Assembly (NCBI GenBank): GCA_964455525.1
Contig: CAYVWR010000003.1
Coordinates: 1 to 64,000 of the forward strand
Length of the DNA: 64,000 nt
Reading direction: 5' to 3'
DNA from: JAFDZV01 sp964455525
GTDB lineage: Bacteria > Bacteroidota > Ignavibacteria > OLB7
Shown: positions 8,255 to 17,312 of the stretch, piece after piece
Numbering within the stretch: position 1 is the stretch's first letter
How the letters are laid out: every line of letters starts with the position of its first letter
Program-made: the position numbers and the translations under genes
Notes under the pieces: generated by a model
The model's input: only the letters and a program-made list of their open reading frames with translations
What the model was told of the DNA's origin: nothing
Databases searched by the model: none

Positions 8255-9427
8255 ATGGCTTCAGTGATTCTTTCCGCTGCCCGGACGCCGGTTGGATCGT
8301 TTGGCGGCACTCTCAGCACTCTCAGCGCTCCCGAGCTTGGCGCGATTGCCATCAAGGCCGCTCTTGAGCGCGCCGGTGTGGCCCCCGAGCAGGTTTCCGA
8401 GGTGGTCCTGGGGAATGTGCTCACCGCTGGCATCGGACAGGCACCTGCTCGCCAGGCGGCACTGGGCGCCGGCATCCCCAACTCTGTTCCATGTACCACG
8501 ATCGGCAAGGTTTGCGGTTCCGGCATGAAGTCCGTGATGCTTGCCGACCAGATGATCCGCTGTGGCGATGCTAGCGTGGTTGTTGCAGGAGGCCAGGAGT
8601 CGATGTCGATGGCTCCCTACCTTCTGGACAAGGCCCGCAATGGCTATCGGATGGGGGATGGCAAGGTGATCGACTCGATGATGTACGATGGCCTTACCGA
8701 TGCCTACGACAAGATCCCGATGGGAATCGCTGCCGATGCCTGTGCGGTGAGCTGCAATGTGCCGCGCGAGGCGCAGGATACGTTTGCCATCGAGAGCTAC
8801 CGTCGTGCCCAGGCGTCCATCGCCGAGGGCCGCTTCAAGGACGAGATCGTCCCGGTGGTCATCAAGGATCGCAAGGGCGAGACCACGGTCGATACCGACG
8901 AGGAGCCTGCCAAGACAAATTTCGACAAGATCCCGACGCTGAAGCCTGTGTTCACCAAGGATGGTTCGGTGACCGCCGCCAACGCCTCGAAGATCAACGA
9001 CGGAGCTGCCGCGCTTGTCATCGCCGATGAGGAGTATGCCCGCCAGAACGGCCTGAAGCCGATGGCACGTATCGTCGCGCAGTCCTCGCATGCCCAGGCT
9101 CCGCTGGAGTTTACCACGGCCCCGGTCGATGCTATCAGGAAGGTGCTGGAGAAGGCAGGGCTGAAGCTGGAGGATATCGACCTCTTCGAGATCAACGAGG
9201 CATTTGCCGTTGTTGCTCTTGCGGCCCAGAATGCATTGAATATCCCTGGCGAGAAGCTGAACGTAAATGGCGGTGCCGTTGCCATCGGCCATCCGATCGG
9301 GGCGTCGGGCGCGCGCATCCTTACCACGCTTCTGCATGCGATGAAGGCCCGTGGCGCAAAGCGTGGTCTGGCAGCGATCTGCATCGGCGGTGGCGAGGCC
9401 ACCGCGATGATCGTGGAAGCTCTCTAG
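8255..9427 (+). CDS. acetyl-CoA C-acetyltransferase (thiolase II)
   Basis: A 390-aa biosynthetic-type thiolase condensing two acetyl-CoA to acetoacetyl-CoA, or the reverse. The nucleophilic cysteine is C87 in KVCGSGMKS. The catalytic H346 is in GHPIGASG and the second cysteine C376 in CIGGGEAT; the NGGAVAIGHP signature is intact. Length and motifs fit AtoB/PhaA-type enzymes. 3-hydroxybutyryl-CoA dehydrogenase lies about 600 bases downstream on the same strand, so the two probably act in sequence (butyrate/butanoyl-CoA, polyhydroxybutyrate or fatty-acid-related metabolism). No crotonase or terminal gene is nearby, so the end product is open. Confidence 0.95.
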   Translation: MASVILSAARTPVGSFGGTLSTLSAPELGAIAIKAALERAGVAPEQVSEVVLGNVLTAGIGQAPARQAALGAGIPNSVPCTTIGKVCGSGMKSVMLADQMIRCGDASVVVAGGQESMSMAPYLLDKARNGYRMGDGKVIDSMMYDGLTDAYDKIPMGIAADACAVSCNVPREAQDTFAIESYRRAQASIAEGRFKDEIVPVVIKDRKGETTVDTDEEPAKTNFDKIPTLKPVFTKDGSVTAANASKINDGAAALVIADEEYARQNGLKPMARIVAQSSHAQAPLEFTTAPVDAIRKVLEKAGLKLEDIDLFEINEAFAVVALAAQNALNIPGEKLNVNGGAVAIGHPIGASGARILTTLLHAMKARGAKRGLAAICIGGGEATAMIVEAL

Positions 9428-9504
9428 CAGACATTCGATCATCACTCGATCTCCTGCGGGGCGCGGCATCCGCCGTGCCCCATCTCACATCCATCTTCCA
9501 TTCC

Positions 9505-9969
9505 ATGAACCATATTCTCCATCTGCTCGCCGAGCATAGAGGACTGTACCAGGGGGAAGGGCGGAATCATGTCGGGGAGTGCTTTACCGGGCGCCTGGAA
9601 CTTCTCCGGCTGCCGGAGGATCGCACCATGGCAATCCGTTTCTCCGCAGCCGCTCCTGATGGCACCATCTATCATGCTGAGGAATCAATCGTTGCCGACG
9701 AGGCCGAGGATGTGGTGCTTGTGGTAGAGAGCGAGAATATGCCGGAGAAGGTGCTGGAACATCGGTTCCGCCGCGAGGAGGCTGCCGATGGCTCGTTCCA
9801 TGCCTTTGTCTTCGGCTATAACGAGGTCGGCGATCGGGAGAGCTTTCGTCAGGAGATCGCGATAGAGCTTTGGGAGAACGGCGATATCGGCTATCGCTAT
9901 TCCTGGGGTCTGCCCGGCGGCGAGTTCGAGCCACGCTCCTCCGTCCGTATGCATCCTGTGCAGGGATAA
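9505..9969 (+). CDS. conserved hypothetical protein, lipocalin/FABP-like beta barrel
   Basis: ATG 9505 is preferred to GTG 9475 because MNHILHLLAEHRGLYQGEGRN reads as a natural N-terminus; neither start has a strong ribosome-binding site. The 154-aa product alternates short beta strands (FTGRLELLRL, TMAIRFSAAA, DVVLVVESENM, FHAFVFGYNEV, EIAIELWENG), as in nitrobindin or FABP-like barrels. It has no signal peptide, so it is probably cytoplasmic. It lies between thiolase and 3-hydroxybutyryl-CoA dehydrogenase on the same strand with gaps of about 75 bases, so it may share their transcript and bind a hydrophobic or acyl ligand. That role is inference only. Confidence 0.7.
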   Translation: MNHILHLLAEHRGLYQGEGRNHVGECFTGRLELLRLPEDRTMAIRFSAAAPDGTIYHAEESIVADEAEDVVLVVESENMPEKVLEHRFRREEAADGSFHAFVFGYNEVGDRESFRQEIAIELWENGDIGYRYSWGLPGGEFEPRSSVRMHPVQG

Positions 9970-10042
9970 AGGGGCCGTGCATGCCGTGGGCGGGCGCACA
10001 TCGGAAGAACATCCAACCAACTGAATCATACAGGCAGGCTAC

Positions 10043-10906
10043 ATGGACATTCAGAACGTAATGGTTATCGGCGCGGGAACCATGGGCAATGGTATAGCCC
10101 ATATCTTCGCACAGAACGGTTTCAATGTGACGCTGGCGGATGTGGACGACGGGCGTATCGCGGCGGGCATCACCACCATCGCCGCCAATCTGGACCGGCA
10201 GGTGAAGAAGGAGGCGATCAGCGCCGCCGACAAGGACGCAGCGCTTGGCCGGATCAGCCCTTCCACCGATCTGAAAACGTCAGCAGCAGCAGCGCAGCTT
10301 ATCATCGAAGCCGCCACGGAGAACCAGGCCATCAAGTCCGATATCTTCCGTCTGCTCGATGCCTCGGCGCCGGCCGAAACCATTCTTGCCACCAATACCT
10401 CCTCGATCTCGATCACGGAGATCGGCGCCATCACGAGCCGCCCGGAGAAGGTGATCGGGATGCATTTCTTCAACCCGGTGCCGGTGATGAAGCTGGTGGA
10501 GATCATCCGTGGGTATGCAACCAGCGATGAGACCTATGCCGTGGTTCGCACGTTGAGCGAGAAGCTGGGGAAGGTGCCAGTGGAGGTCCAGGATTATCCT
10601 GGATTTATCTCCAACCGCATCCTGATGCCGATGATAAACGAGGCGGTGTATTGTGTGATGGAGGGAATCGCCTCGGCGGCGGATATCGATACGGTGATGA
10701 AACTTGGCATGGCACATCCGATGGGACCGCTCACCCTGGCCGATTTCATCGGCCTTGATGTCTGCCTTGCCATCATGGAAGTGCTGCACAACGGCCTCGG
10801 CGACGATAAGTATCGCCCCTGTCCGTTGCTTCGCAAGATGGTCGCTGCCGGGCATCTTGGACGCAAGAGCGGGCGTGGGTTTTACACCTATGCGGTTGCG
10901 CCATAA
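10043..10906 (+). CDS. hbd: 3-hydroxybutyryl-CoA dehydrogenase
   Basis: A 287-aa single-domain 3-hydroxyacyl-CoA dehydrogenase of the clostridial Hbd/PaaH size. The Rossmann nucleotide site is GAGTMGNG (10-17). The conserved catalytic-histidine phrase is MHFFNPVPVMKLVE, and the C-terminal dimer domain contains YPGFISNRILMPMINEA. It interconverts acetoacetyl-CoA and 3-hydroxybutyryl-CoA with NAD(P)H, the step after the thiolase upstream. It ends before a strong terminator and so probably closes a three-gene unit of thiolase, barrel protein and dehydrogenase. Confidence 0.95.
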   Translation: MDIQNVMVIGAGTMGNGIAHIFAQNGFNVTLADVDDGRIAAGITTIAANLDRQVKKEAISAADKDAALGRISPSTDLKTSAAAAQLIIEAATENQAIKSDIFRLLDASAPAETILATNTSSISITEIGAITSRPEKVIGMHFFNPVPVMKLVEIIRGYATSDETYAVVRTLSEKLGKVPVEVQDYPGFISNRILMPMINEAVYCVMEGIASAADIDTVMKLGMAHPMGPLTLADFIGLDVCLAIMEVLHNGLGDDKYRPCPLLRKMVAAGHLGRKSGRGFYTYAVAP

Positions 10907-10953
10907 AAGGGCCGTTGCCGGAAAATGTAAAGGGCGGGAGCCATCCCGTAGCA

Positions 10954-10987
10954 GGGGTCGGTGCGATGCGCGCCGACCCTTTTTTTA
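10954..10987 (+). terminator. Rho-independent terminator after hbd
   Basis: GGGTCGGTGCG (10955-10965) pairs with CGCGCCGACCC (10969-10979) and is followed by seven or more T residues from 10980. Confidence 0.9.
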
Positions 10988-11158
10988 TGCGTCGAGGCAT
11001 CTGTGCAGCGGAAGGGCTGCTACGATCGCCCTCTGTGTTGCAGCCGGTTCATCACCTGTCGTACTAATTTCCCCACAAATACTATCTTCATCATCGGAAC
11101 ATGGCACCATCCGGCAAATGCTCCGGTGCCGCTATTATCCTACAGGAGTCTGTATCCC

Positions 11159-12373
11159 ATGTCTGCACGTACTCCCGCCGATTTCCTGGCGATAGCGCAA
11201 CGCCACGCCGGGCAGCTTGTCGAGCTGCGCCGCACCATCCATGCAAACCCTGAGCTTGCATTCGAGGAATACGAAACCTCCGCGCTTGCTCATGCGGTGC
11301 TGGAGAAGTTGAAGATCGAGACGCGTACCAATGTGGCCAGGACCGGCGTGGTGGGGCTGCTGCGTGGTGGCCAGGCAAAGGAGAACGCACGCTGTGTTGC
11401 TCTGCGGGGTGATATGGATGCCCTGCCGATTCATGAGGATACGGGGCTGGAGTTCGCCTCGCGCAATGCAGGCACGATGCATGCATGCGGCCATGATGCC
11501 CATACCACAATGGCGCTGGGCGCGGCCATGATCCTTGCGGAACTTCGGGAGGAGCTGCCGGGGCATGTGAAATTCCTTTTCCAGCCGAGCGAGGAGAAGC
11601 TGCCGGGGGGCGCCTCGGTGATGATCGCCGATGGCGCGTTGGAGAACCCGAAGGTGGATGCCGTCTTCGGCCAGCATGTGGCGCCGATGGTTCCCGCCGG
11701 TGCCGTCGGTTTCTATCCGGGGATGATGATGGCCTCGGCCGATGAGATCTATATCACCATTCATGGCAAGAGCGGCCATGCGGCGATGCCGCAGCTCTCG
11801 GTGGACCCCATTGTGGCCGCCTGCGAGCTGGTTCTGGCGTTGCAGAAGGTCGTCAGCCGTACGATTGATCCGTTCAGACCCGGAGTGCTTACCATCGGGA
11901 AGATCCAGGGTGGCTCGGCAACAAATATCATCCCGGAGGAAGTGAAGCTGGAGGGAACGCTTCGTGCGATGGATGAGGAGTGGCGCCGTGCTACGCACAG
12001 GAGGATCGAGGAGATCATCAAGGGGGTGTGTCTGGGCAATGGTACCGAGTATACGCTCCGTATCGAGCTTGGATATCCGGCGCTCGACAACGATCCGTGG
12101 GCAACGCAGTTTGCGCAGAATGCTGCCCGCGAGATGTTTGGCCCTGCGGCAGTCTTCGATGCGCCGCCGATGATGGGCGCCGAGGATTTTGCCTATTATC
12201 TGGAAAAGGTGCCGGGAACCTTCTGGTGGATCGGTGCGGGTACCCCCGAGCAGGGGTGCGTGGCGGGGTTGCACAACCCGCGGTTTACGATCAATGAAAC
12301 CATTCTTCCGGTCGGCAGCGCGCTGATGGCCTGGGTGGCCTATCGCTATCTCAGGCAGTCGGTGGCGGAGTAG
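11159..12373 (+). CDS. M20 family amidohydrolase/carboxypeptidase
   Basis: ATG 11159 follows CAGGAG and gives 404 aa; the frame opens farther up but that part has no homology feel. It is an M20D (IAA-amino acid hydrolase / hippurate hydrolase / N-acetyldiaminopimelate deacetylase-like) enzyme. Metal-site motifs are GDMDALP, TMHACGHDAHTT with the bridging Cys/His, FQPSEEKLPGGA and the late MGAEDFAYY glutamate. The dimerisation domain holds the usual GKSGHAAMPQ and GGSATNIIPEE. It should hydrolyse an N-acyl amino acid or small amide in the cytoplasm; the substrate cannot be fixed from sequence. It lies alone between two terminators. Confidence 0.92.
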   Translation: MSARTPADFLAIAQRHAGQLVELRRTIHANPELAFEEYETSALAHAVLEKLKIETRTNVARTGVVGLLRGGQAKENARCVALRGDMDALPIHEDTGLEFASRNAGTMHACGHDAHTTMALGAAMILAELREELPGHVKFLFQPSEEKLPGGASVMIADGALENPKVDAVFGQHVAPMVPAGAVGFYPGMMMASADEIYITIHGKSGHAAMPQLSVDPIVAACELVLALQKVVSRTIDPFRPGVLTIGKIQGGSATNIIPEEVKLEGTLRAMDEEWRRATHRRIEEIIKGVCLGNGTEYTLRIELGYPALDNDPWATQFAQNAAREMFGPAAVFDAPPMMGAEDFAYYLEKVPGTFWWIGAGTPEQGCVAGLHNPRFTINETILPVGSALMAWVAYRYLRQSVAE

Positions 12374-12400
12374 TCGCTGAAGAACGGTGGTGAATGACAA

Positions 12401-12437
12401 GGCAACGGCTCCCATGCACTGCATGGGAGCCGTTGCC
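12401..12437. terminator. bidirectional terminator, 18-bp perfect stem
   Basis: GGCAACGGCTCCCATGCA (12401-12418) is perfectly inverted at 12420-12437 with a single central base. It lies between convergent genes and can end transcription from both sides. Confidence 0.85.
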
Positions 12438-12465
12438 GTACTGCCGGTGTCGGCCCCGAGAGGTA

Positions 12466-12885
12466 TCAGATGTTTGTGCCCATCCGCTGCTGGTCCCCTT
12501 CCACGCGAAGCGCATAGAGATAGCCGCCGATATAGGTGCCAGGGAGAAAGAGTATCGCCGATAGAAGGCCAAGCCAGAACGATGCTATCTCGGGAGAGGT
12601 AAGCAGAACGATGATGTTGAGCAGGAACAGGACGATGCCAAGGGCTATGCTATGCATTCGCTCGTTGCGGATGGCGATCCGTGCCGCAACATATCCTCCG
12701 GCAATCGACGCGAGAAAGCTGATGACAAACCTGAAAATCACCTCTATTACCGTGGGCGGAACCAGTGTTCCGGCGGGGACGGCTGCCTCGGGCGCTACCA
12801 TCTGCGTGAAGACGTACGTCGCGGTGGATATCGTGACCGAGATGACGATATAGCCGACGATGATGGAGGCGATGCTCCGAAGCAT
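12466..12885 (-). CDS. small integral membrane protein (139 aa, four segments)
   Basis: Four hydrophobic spans are visible: SIASIIVGYIVISVTIS (~4-24), VIFRFVISFLASIAGGYVA (~49-69), IALGIVLFLLNIIVLL (~80-98) and FWLGLLSAILFLPGTYIGG (~103-122). The span order and the GGYVAA / GTYIGGYL small-residue motifs are typical of small uncharacterised membrane proteins found in many Bacteroidota. AAGGA precedes the ATG. No catalytic motif is visible. It converges on the peptidase gene through a shared terminator. Confidence 0.75.
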   Translation of the reverse strand: MLRSIASIIVGYIVISVTISTATYVFTQMVAPEAAVPAGTLVPPTVIEVIFRFVISFLASIAGGYVAARIAIRNERMHSIALGIVLFLLNIIVLLTSPEIASFWLGLLSAILFLPGTYIGGYLYALRVEGDQQRMGTNI

Positions 12886-13280
12886 GGGTGCGAGTCCTTA
12901 TGATTTGCTGAACGAAAGCTCCAGCGCGACGGGGGGCGTGATGCCGTTCCGGTCGGCAATGATGCCTGCCCGCCACAGCCTGCTTGATACCGCCGTCTGG
13001 GGCATGGAACCGAGTAAGTGCAGAAAAAGAAGGTGCGCGCCCGGCATCGTTGCCGAAACCGGGCGGTTGCTGAGAGTGCTCTGGCTGTTCTACGATCGCT
13101 TCCGGCGTGCCACTCTGTTCACCGCTTTCAATATAACCATCATCGCGCCATCACGGCCTCCGGCCCCTGGTCTTCCCGATGCCGCCGGGGGGCGTCGGCC
13201 CATCGCAGGCGCATCACATCGGGCCAGGCCGCTGGGCCTCTCCTGTTCGGATGTTTCCGCCGCCGTTTGGCGCCGTGTTT
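12886..13280. other. GC-rich intergenic stretch
   Basis: No supported gene. It should hold the promoter of the small membrane protein gene and the 3' end signal of the large TPR gene, both on the minus strand. Confidence 0.3.
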
Positions 13281-16200
13281 CTACTTCCTCCCTTTTCGGC
13301 GCAGAAGAAGCTGGCGGCCATCCTCCTTGATGACGCTATTGTGGAAGCTCTTGAACTGCGCGTACTCCTCTGGCTGCACCACGCTTTTTTTGTTGATGAA
13401 ACGGCGTTCCGCGATCAGCTTGCCCCCGGTGAAACTGTACTTCATCGAATATTCGGCGATCGCCGAGGAAAGTTTTACCGGAGAGGGGATTGCAACCGGC
13501 TCATACCCTCTCGGGAGTTCGACCGTCATCTGCTCGCTCAGCGTATCCTCCGAAGGCCAGTAGGCATACGGATATTCCCGTTCCTCGTACGAAAGCGCGT
13601 CGTCCGCGCTGGCATAGGTGCTCCAGGGAAGACGGAAGATGCTGAAGTCCCCGGCTTCGGTCAGATAATCGGGGACGGCATAGGAATACTCGTAGCGCAC
13701 CTCCGGTTCCAGATTGTTCAGGTTGTCGATGGACAATGCGGAGAGTTTGACGTTCGGATGCGAGGCGTTCAGGCTGGCCAGCAGCATCTTTTCCTGCTCC
13801 CGTCGCGGCTGATCGCGAAACACATCGCGGAGCGAGGCGGCTATGGTGCCGCTGGCTGTGGTGCTGCGCGTCCCCTTGATGCCAAAATCGCTCAACATCT
13901 GCACCGATGTGCGAACCGTCAGATTGCGCGGGATGGTCCCCTGCTTTGGAAGGTAGATCGGCGAGGCCACACCGGGGCGGATCACCAGAGCGAACGCCTC
14001 CATATCCCCTTCAGGGATCGAGCCGATCGGGAAATTGTTTGCGGTGAGGTCGAGATATCGGTCCCCCCTGGGGGTCTCCACCGCCACGATACAGTGGTTG
14101 AAGGCGATCGACGGGAGCGCATGCCGGTTCAGACCGGCATCGCGGGTGTTCACCAGCACATAATGCGAGCGCAGGCCAGCCTCACGAAGCATCGCGATGC
14201 AGAGCGCTGCCACATCCTTGCAGTCGCCGATCTTATTGACGAGCACATCGCGAGCCTTCTGCGGGATGTGGGCGCCCTGGCGGAATCCCACGCTGCTGTA
14301 GCGTATGTTCTCGGTGATGAAGTTGTAGATGCGCTGCATCTTCTCCTCATCGCTCAGATCGTCCCGTCCGTCGAGAATCTCCTCGACCTGTTCGCGGATC
14401 TCGTACGATGTCCGCGCCTTGGTTGTGGCGATGTCGGCATACCAGTCAACCATATACTCCCATGTGTCTATGCTGGAGATATGGAGAATGCTGCCGATAT
14501 CATCCAGTGTGGGCATGCCATACTCATAGGAGAGCGCCGGCAGATCTTCCATCGTCCAGCGATAGATGATGCCATCATCGACCTGGCTTGTCGATGGCGT
14601 GGAATCCATGTTCTGTGTGGCATAGCGGAACGTGAAATCCTTTGGTGCCAGCAGCTCGTAGCGGACATGATAGCTTGGATAGAAGCTGTTGAAGTAATAG
14701 GAATCGAAAAAATGGTTTGAGAGCTTGCCCGCGTAATGGTTTTTCACGTGCCATTTCAGGTGGATGACATCTCCCTCGCCGAGCGACTTGAACACTACGT
14801 AGTTATCGGAGACATCGGCCTGTACTTCGCTGCCATCGCTTTTGACCACGGCGGCTTTGTCGATCAGGAGTTCCTCGTGATAGCTGTTGTAGGGGATCAC
14901 ATACTCCTTCCAGGCGTCGATCCCGCGTCGGCTGGTCATTTTGGCAACCATCTCCTGCATCGATTCCGAGGCCCCCTTTTCGTAGATGACGTGCTGTGCG
15001 TGGTCGAACAGGATCACGGCCGCATCATCCGGGTCCCCTTCGATCCTTCGTGCATAGTTGAGAATGCTGTCCACATTCACATCCTCGAAGTAGGAGAAGG
15101 CAGGAGGTTTGCCGAGCAGATCGCGGAGCACCGCACGCGCCTCGTAGTTGGTTGGGTCGAACTCCAGAGCGTTCCGGTAGCTTGCGATGGCCTCCTCGTC
15201 TCTGTCCTGTGCGCGCTCCACGTCGCCAAGCTTTGACCAGAGAGCCGAGCTGTTGGGGCAGATGCTGAGAGCCTGCTGTAACATCTCCCTGGCGTTTTCA
15301 TAGTCGCGCAGTCCCTGATAGACCTGGGCCATCTGGTAGTAGTAGCCGGGGGATGCCGGGCTGCGTTCCAATAGCCGATCGTACGTTGTGCGCCAGCCAG
15401 TTATATCCAACTGTTCCTGGTAGAGCGATGCAAGCGCGATCAGGAGATCATCGTTGCCCTGCTGGCGCAGATAGTTCTCATACATCGTGATGGCCGATTT
15501 CGGCTGCCGCGTGGCCTGCGATGTCACCATTGCCTGCGCACGGAGGAAGTTGGTGTTCATCGGGAACCGCTCGTAGGCGCGACGGCTCAGTTCAAGCAGC
15601 TTCTCGGTCTGCTCCTTTCTGCTATAGATGAGAAGCTGCATGGCGTACAGCTCCATCGATTCCGGTCGGAGCGCCTCATAGCGTTTCAGGATGGCGGTCG
15701 CCTGCTCGATCTGCTCGGTCTCGATGAAATGGTAGAATTTATATTCAAGAGCGGTCGGGGACTCCCGGTCGATGGCATAGATCCTGTCAAGCGCCCGGGT
15801 AACCTCATCGTTTTTGTCGCCTCGGTTGTAGGCGTCGATGATCTGCTCATAGAAGATCGGACAGTTGGGCGTGCGGCGGATGGCCTCGCGGAGCGTCAGC
15901 TCGGCTTCGATCGCCTTATCGCTGCGCAGATAGGTATCGGCCAGAAGGAGATTGTTCTCAGGATGGTTTGGATACGCCTCGGTCTGCGCCTGGAACGCCA
16001 TCTCGGCAAAGTGCGCCAGGGGACGTGCCGGAGCGCCCGGATTGTTTGCATACTCTACCGGCTGAACATCGGTGCGCAGCCCTTCGATCGGCTCTCCACG
16101 GGAGTCGGTGATGCGCAGAAGGAAATTCGCCGCACGTCTCCCCGACGAGCCACATTTCACCAGCACCCTGTTCCAGCCTTTCTGTATGTCGGTTTCGGTG

Positions 16201-17051
16201 ATATAGGTGTCGAGATCGTTGTTGTATTCCTCGATCTCCTCGCGGATCATCTCGTCGTTCAGAAATATCTTGAACGAGCCTGATGTGCCGATCCTTATCT
16301 GTACGGTCCGGCGTTCCGGCGAGTAGATGAACGTGTTTGCATAATAGATCGCCGATGGCTGGGTGAAGTAGCGGTCGAAATCAATCCAGTTGTCGCGGCG
16401 GTGCGCCGAAATTCTGAACCATCGCGCCGGCACCCCGTTTCTCCCCTGATAGTTTGCTGCCGGATCGTACTGCTGTTCCGGGGGGAACAGCTTTTCATGT
16501 CCCGATGCGGAGGTATTATCAAATGGCCCGATCACCGTCCAGTCCACCACGGCGTTCACGCGGCTGAAATAGAGATCGGCCTTGCTCACCTGGTTGCGAT
16601 CGAGATAATATCTCCCCAGGCGCTGGTTTGCCATGCCTTTCAGTATGCCTGCCGAATCCGCATTCGCCGCCAGGCGCTCCATCAGGTTCAGGACCGTTGT
16701 ATTGCCGTTTGCGAGGTTGTAGTTCAGCTTCGGTGTGTACCAGGCGGCGAAGAGATACGGATAGGTGGCTTCCGTGCTGGCAAGACGTTTCAGCGCATTC
16801 TCATATGCTGTCCATGCGTCCTGGTAGCGCCGTTGGAATGCGTAGAGATAGGAAAGCCCCAGATACGGGCGGGGATTGTCCGGCGTGCTCTGGATGGCAT
16901 CGAGAAATCTCTGCTCGATCCCTGCATGCCCATCCATTCCCCATGCATTCCAGGCCTCATCAATAAGGTTGGGGGGGGAGCCGGGGGAGGCGATCGAGGG
17001 GATGGTGAGCAGCAGAAATGTGCAGAGCAAAACCATGCTACGAGATCTCAT
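13281..17051 (-). CDS. exported TPR protein with DUF3857 and transglutaminase-like domains (1256 aa)
   Basis: A signal peptide (~1-21, ending SIASPG) leads into TPR-like helices (~28-130). A beta-rich segment follows (~165-310; WTVIGPFDN ... IGTSGSFKIFLNDE, like a PA14/carbohydrate-binding sandwich). A long TPR array runs from about 340 to 640. Then come a DUF3857 domain (about 690-820) and a transglutaminase-like domain. Its triad is the Cys in KIGDCKD (~944), the His in AFNHCIV (~987) and the Asp in YLDLTA (~1001). Proteins with DUF3857 plus transglutaminase are common, mostly uncharacterised exported proteins in Bacteroidota. The preserved triad suggests real thiol peptidase or crosslinking activity in the periplasm or at the surface. 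Confidence 0.88.
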   Translation of the reverse strand: MRSRSMVLLCTFLLLTIPSIASPGSPPNLIDEAWNAWGMDGHAGIEQRFLDAIQSTPDNPRPYLGLSYLYAFQRRYQDAWTAYENALKRLASTEATYPYLFAAWYTPKLNYNLANGNTTVLNLMERLAANADSAGILKGMANQRLGRYYLDRNQVSKADLYFSRVNAVVDWTVIGPFDNTSASGHEKLFPPEQQYDPAANYQGRNGVPARWFRISAHRRDNWIDFDRYFTQPSAIYYANTFIYSPERRTVQIRIGTSGSFKIFLNDEMIREEIEEYNNDLDTYITETDIQKGWNRVLVKCGSSGRRAANFLLRITDSRGEPIEGLRTDVQPVEYANNPGAPARPLAHFAEMAFQAQTEAYPNHPENNLLLADTYLRSDKAIEAELTLREAIRRTPNCPIFYEQIIDAYNRGDKNDEVTRALDRIYAIDRESPTALEYKFYHFIETEQIEQATAILKRYEALRPESMELYAMQLLIYSRKEQTEKLLELSRRAYERFPMNTNFLRAQAMVTSQATRQPKSAITMYENYLRQQGNDDLLIALASLYQEQLDITGWRTTYDRLLERSPASPGYYYQMAQVYQGLRDYENAREMLQQALSICPNSSALWSKLGDVERAQDRDEEAIASYRNALEFDPTNYEARAVLRDLLGKPPAFSYFEDVNVDSILNYARRIEGDPDDAAVILFDHAQHVIYEKGASESMQEMVAKMTSRRGIDAWKEYVIPYNSYHEELLIDKAAVVKSDGSEVQADVSDNYVVFKSLGEGDVIHLKWHVKNHYAGKLSNHFFDSYYFNSFYPSYHVRYELLAPKDFTFRYATQNMDSTPSTSQVDDGIIYRWTMEDLPALSYEYGMPTLDDIGSILHISSIDTWEYMVDWYADIATTKARTSYEIREQVEEILDGRDDLSDEEKMQRIYNFITENIRYSSVGFRQGAHIPQKARDVLVNKIGDCKDVAALCIAMLREAGLRSHYVLVNTRDAGLNRHALPSIAFNHCIVAVETPRGDRYLDLTANNFPIGSIPEGDMEAFALVIRPGVASPIYLPKQGTIPRNLTVRTSVQMLSDFGIKGTRSTTASGTIAASLRDVFRDQPRREQEKMLLASLNASHPNVKLSALSIDNLNNLEPEVRYEYSYAVPDYLTEAGDFSIFRLPWSTYASADDALSYEEREYPYAYWPSEDTLSEQMTVELPRGYEPVAIPSPVKLSSAIAEYSMKYSFTGGKLIAERRFINKKSVVQPEEYAQFKSFHNSVIKEDGRQLLLRRKGRK

Positions 17052-17216
17052 GGGGATATCCGGACAGGCTGGAGTAGGTGGAACAGAAGAACTTGCTATG
17101 GTCGGATGATCGTGTTGAACACCAATTTCGCAAAGTTATAGAGTTGCAGGGGGAGCGCAAAGCTAATTCAGGGGGGAGTGGCAGGGGCGTGGGGGCTATG
17201 GCCAATGCCGCGATAT

Positions 17217-17274
17217 GGGAAAAGGGAACAGACGTGCCGACCTGGTCGTCCGCTTCGGTGCGTTCCCTTTTCCC
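17217..17274 (-). terminator. inverted repeat after the 463-aa membrane protein gene
   Basis: GGGAAAAGGGAAC (17217-17229) is perfectly inverted at 17262-17274 with a 32-nt loop. It lies just downstream of the stop at 17313 and upstream of the TPR gene. Confidence 0.5.
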
Positions 17275-17312
17275 GGCGGATAAAGTGTCGCCGTGCTGCT
17301 ATGGGGGCGAGG

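Noticed and set aside
13179..14720. A 513-residue open frame on the plus strand over the TPR/transglutaminase gene
   Set aside because: No protein character; it lies within an intact 1256-aa gene with clear domains.
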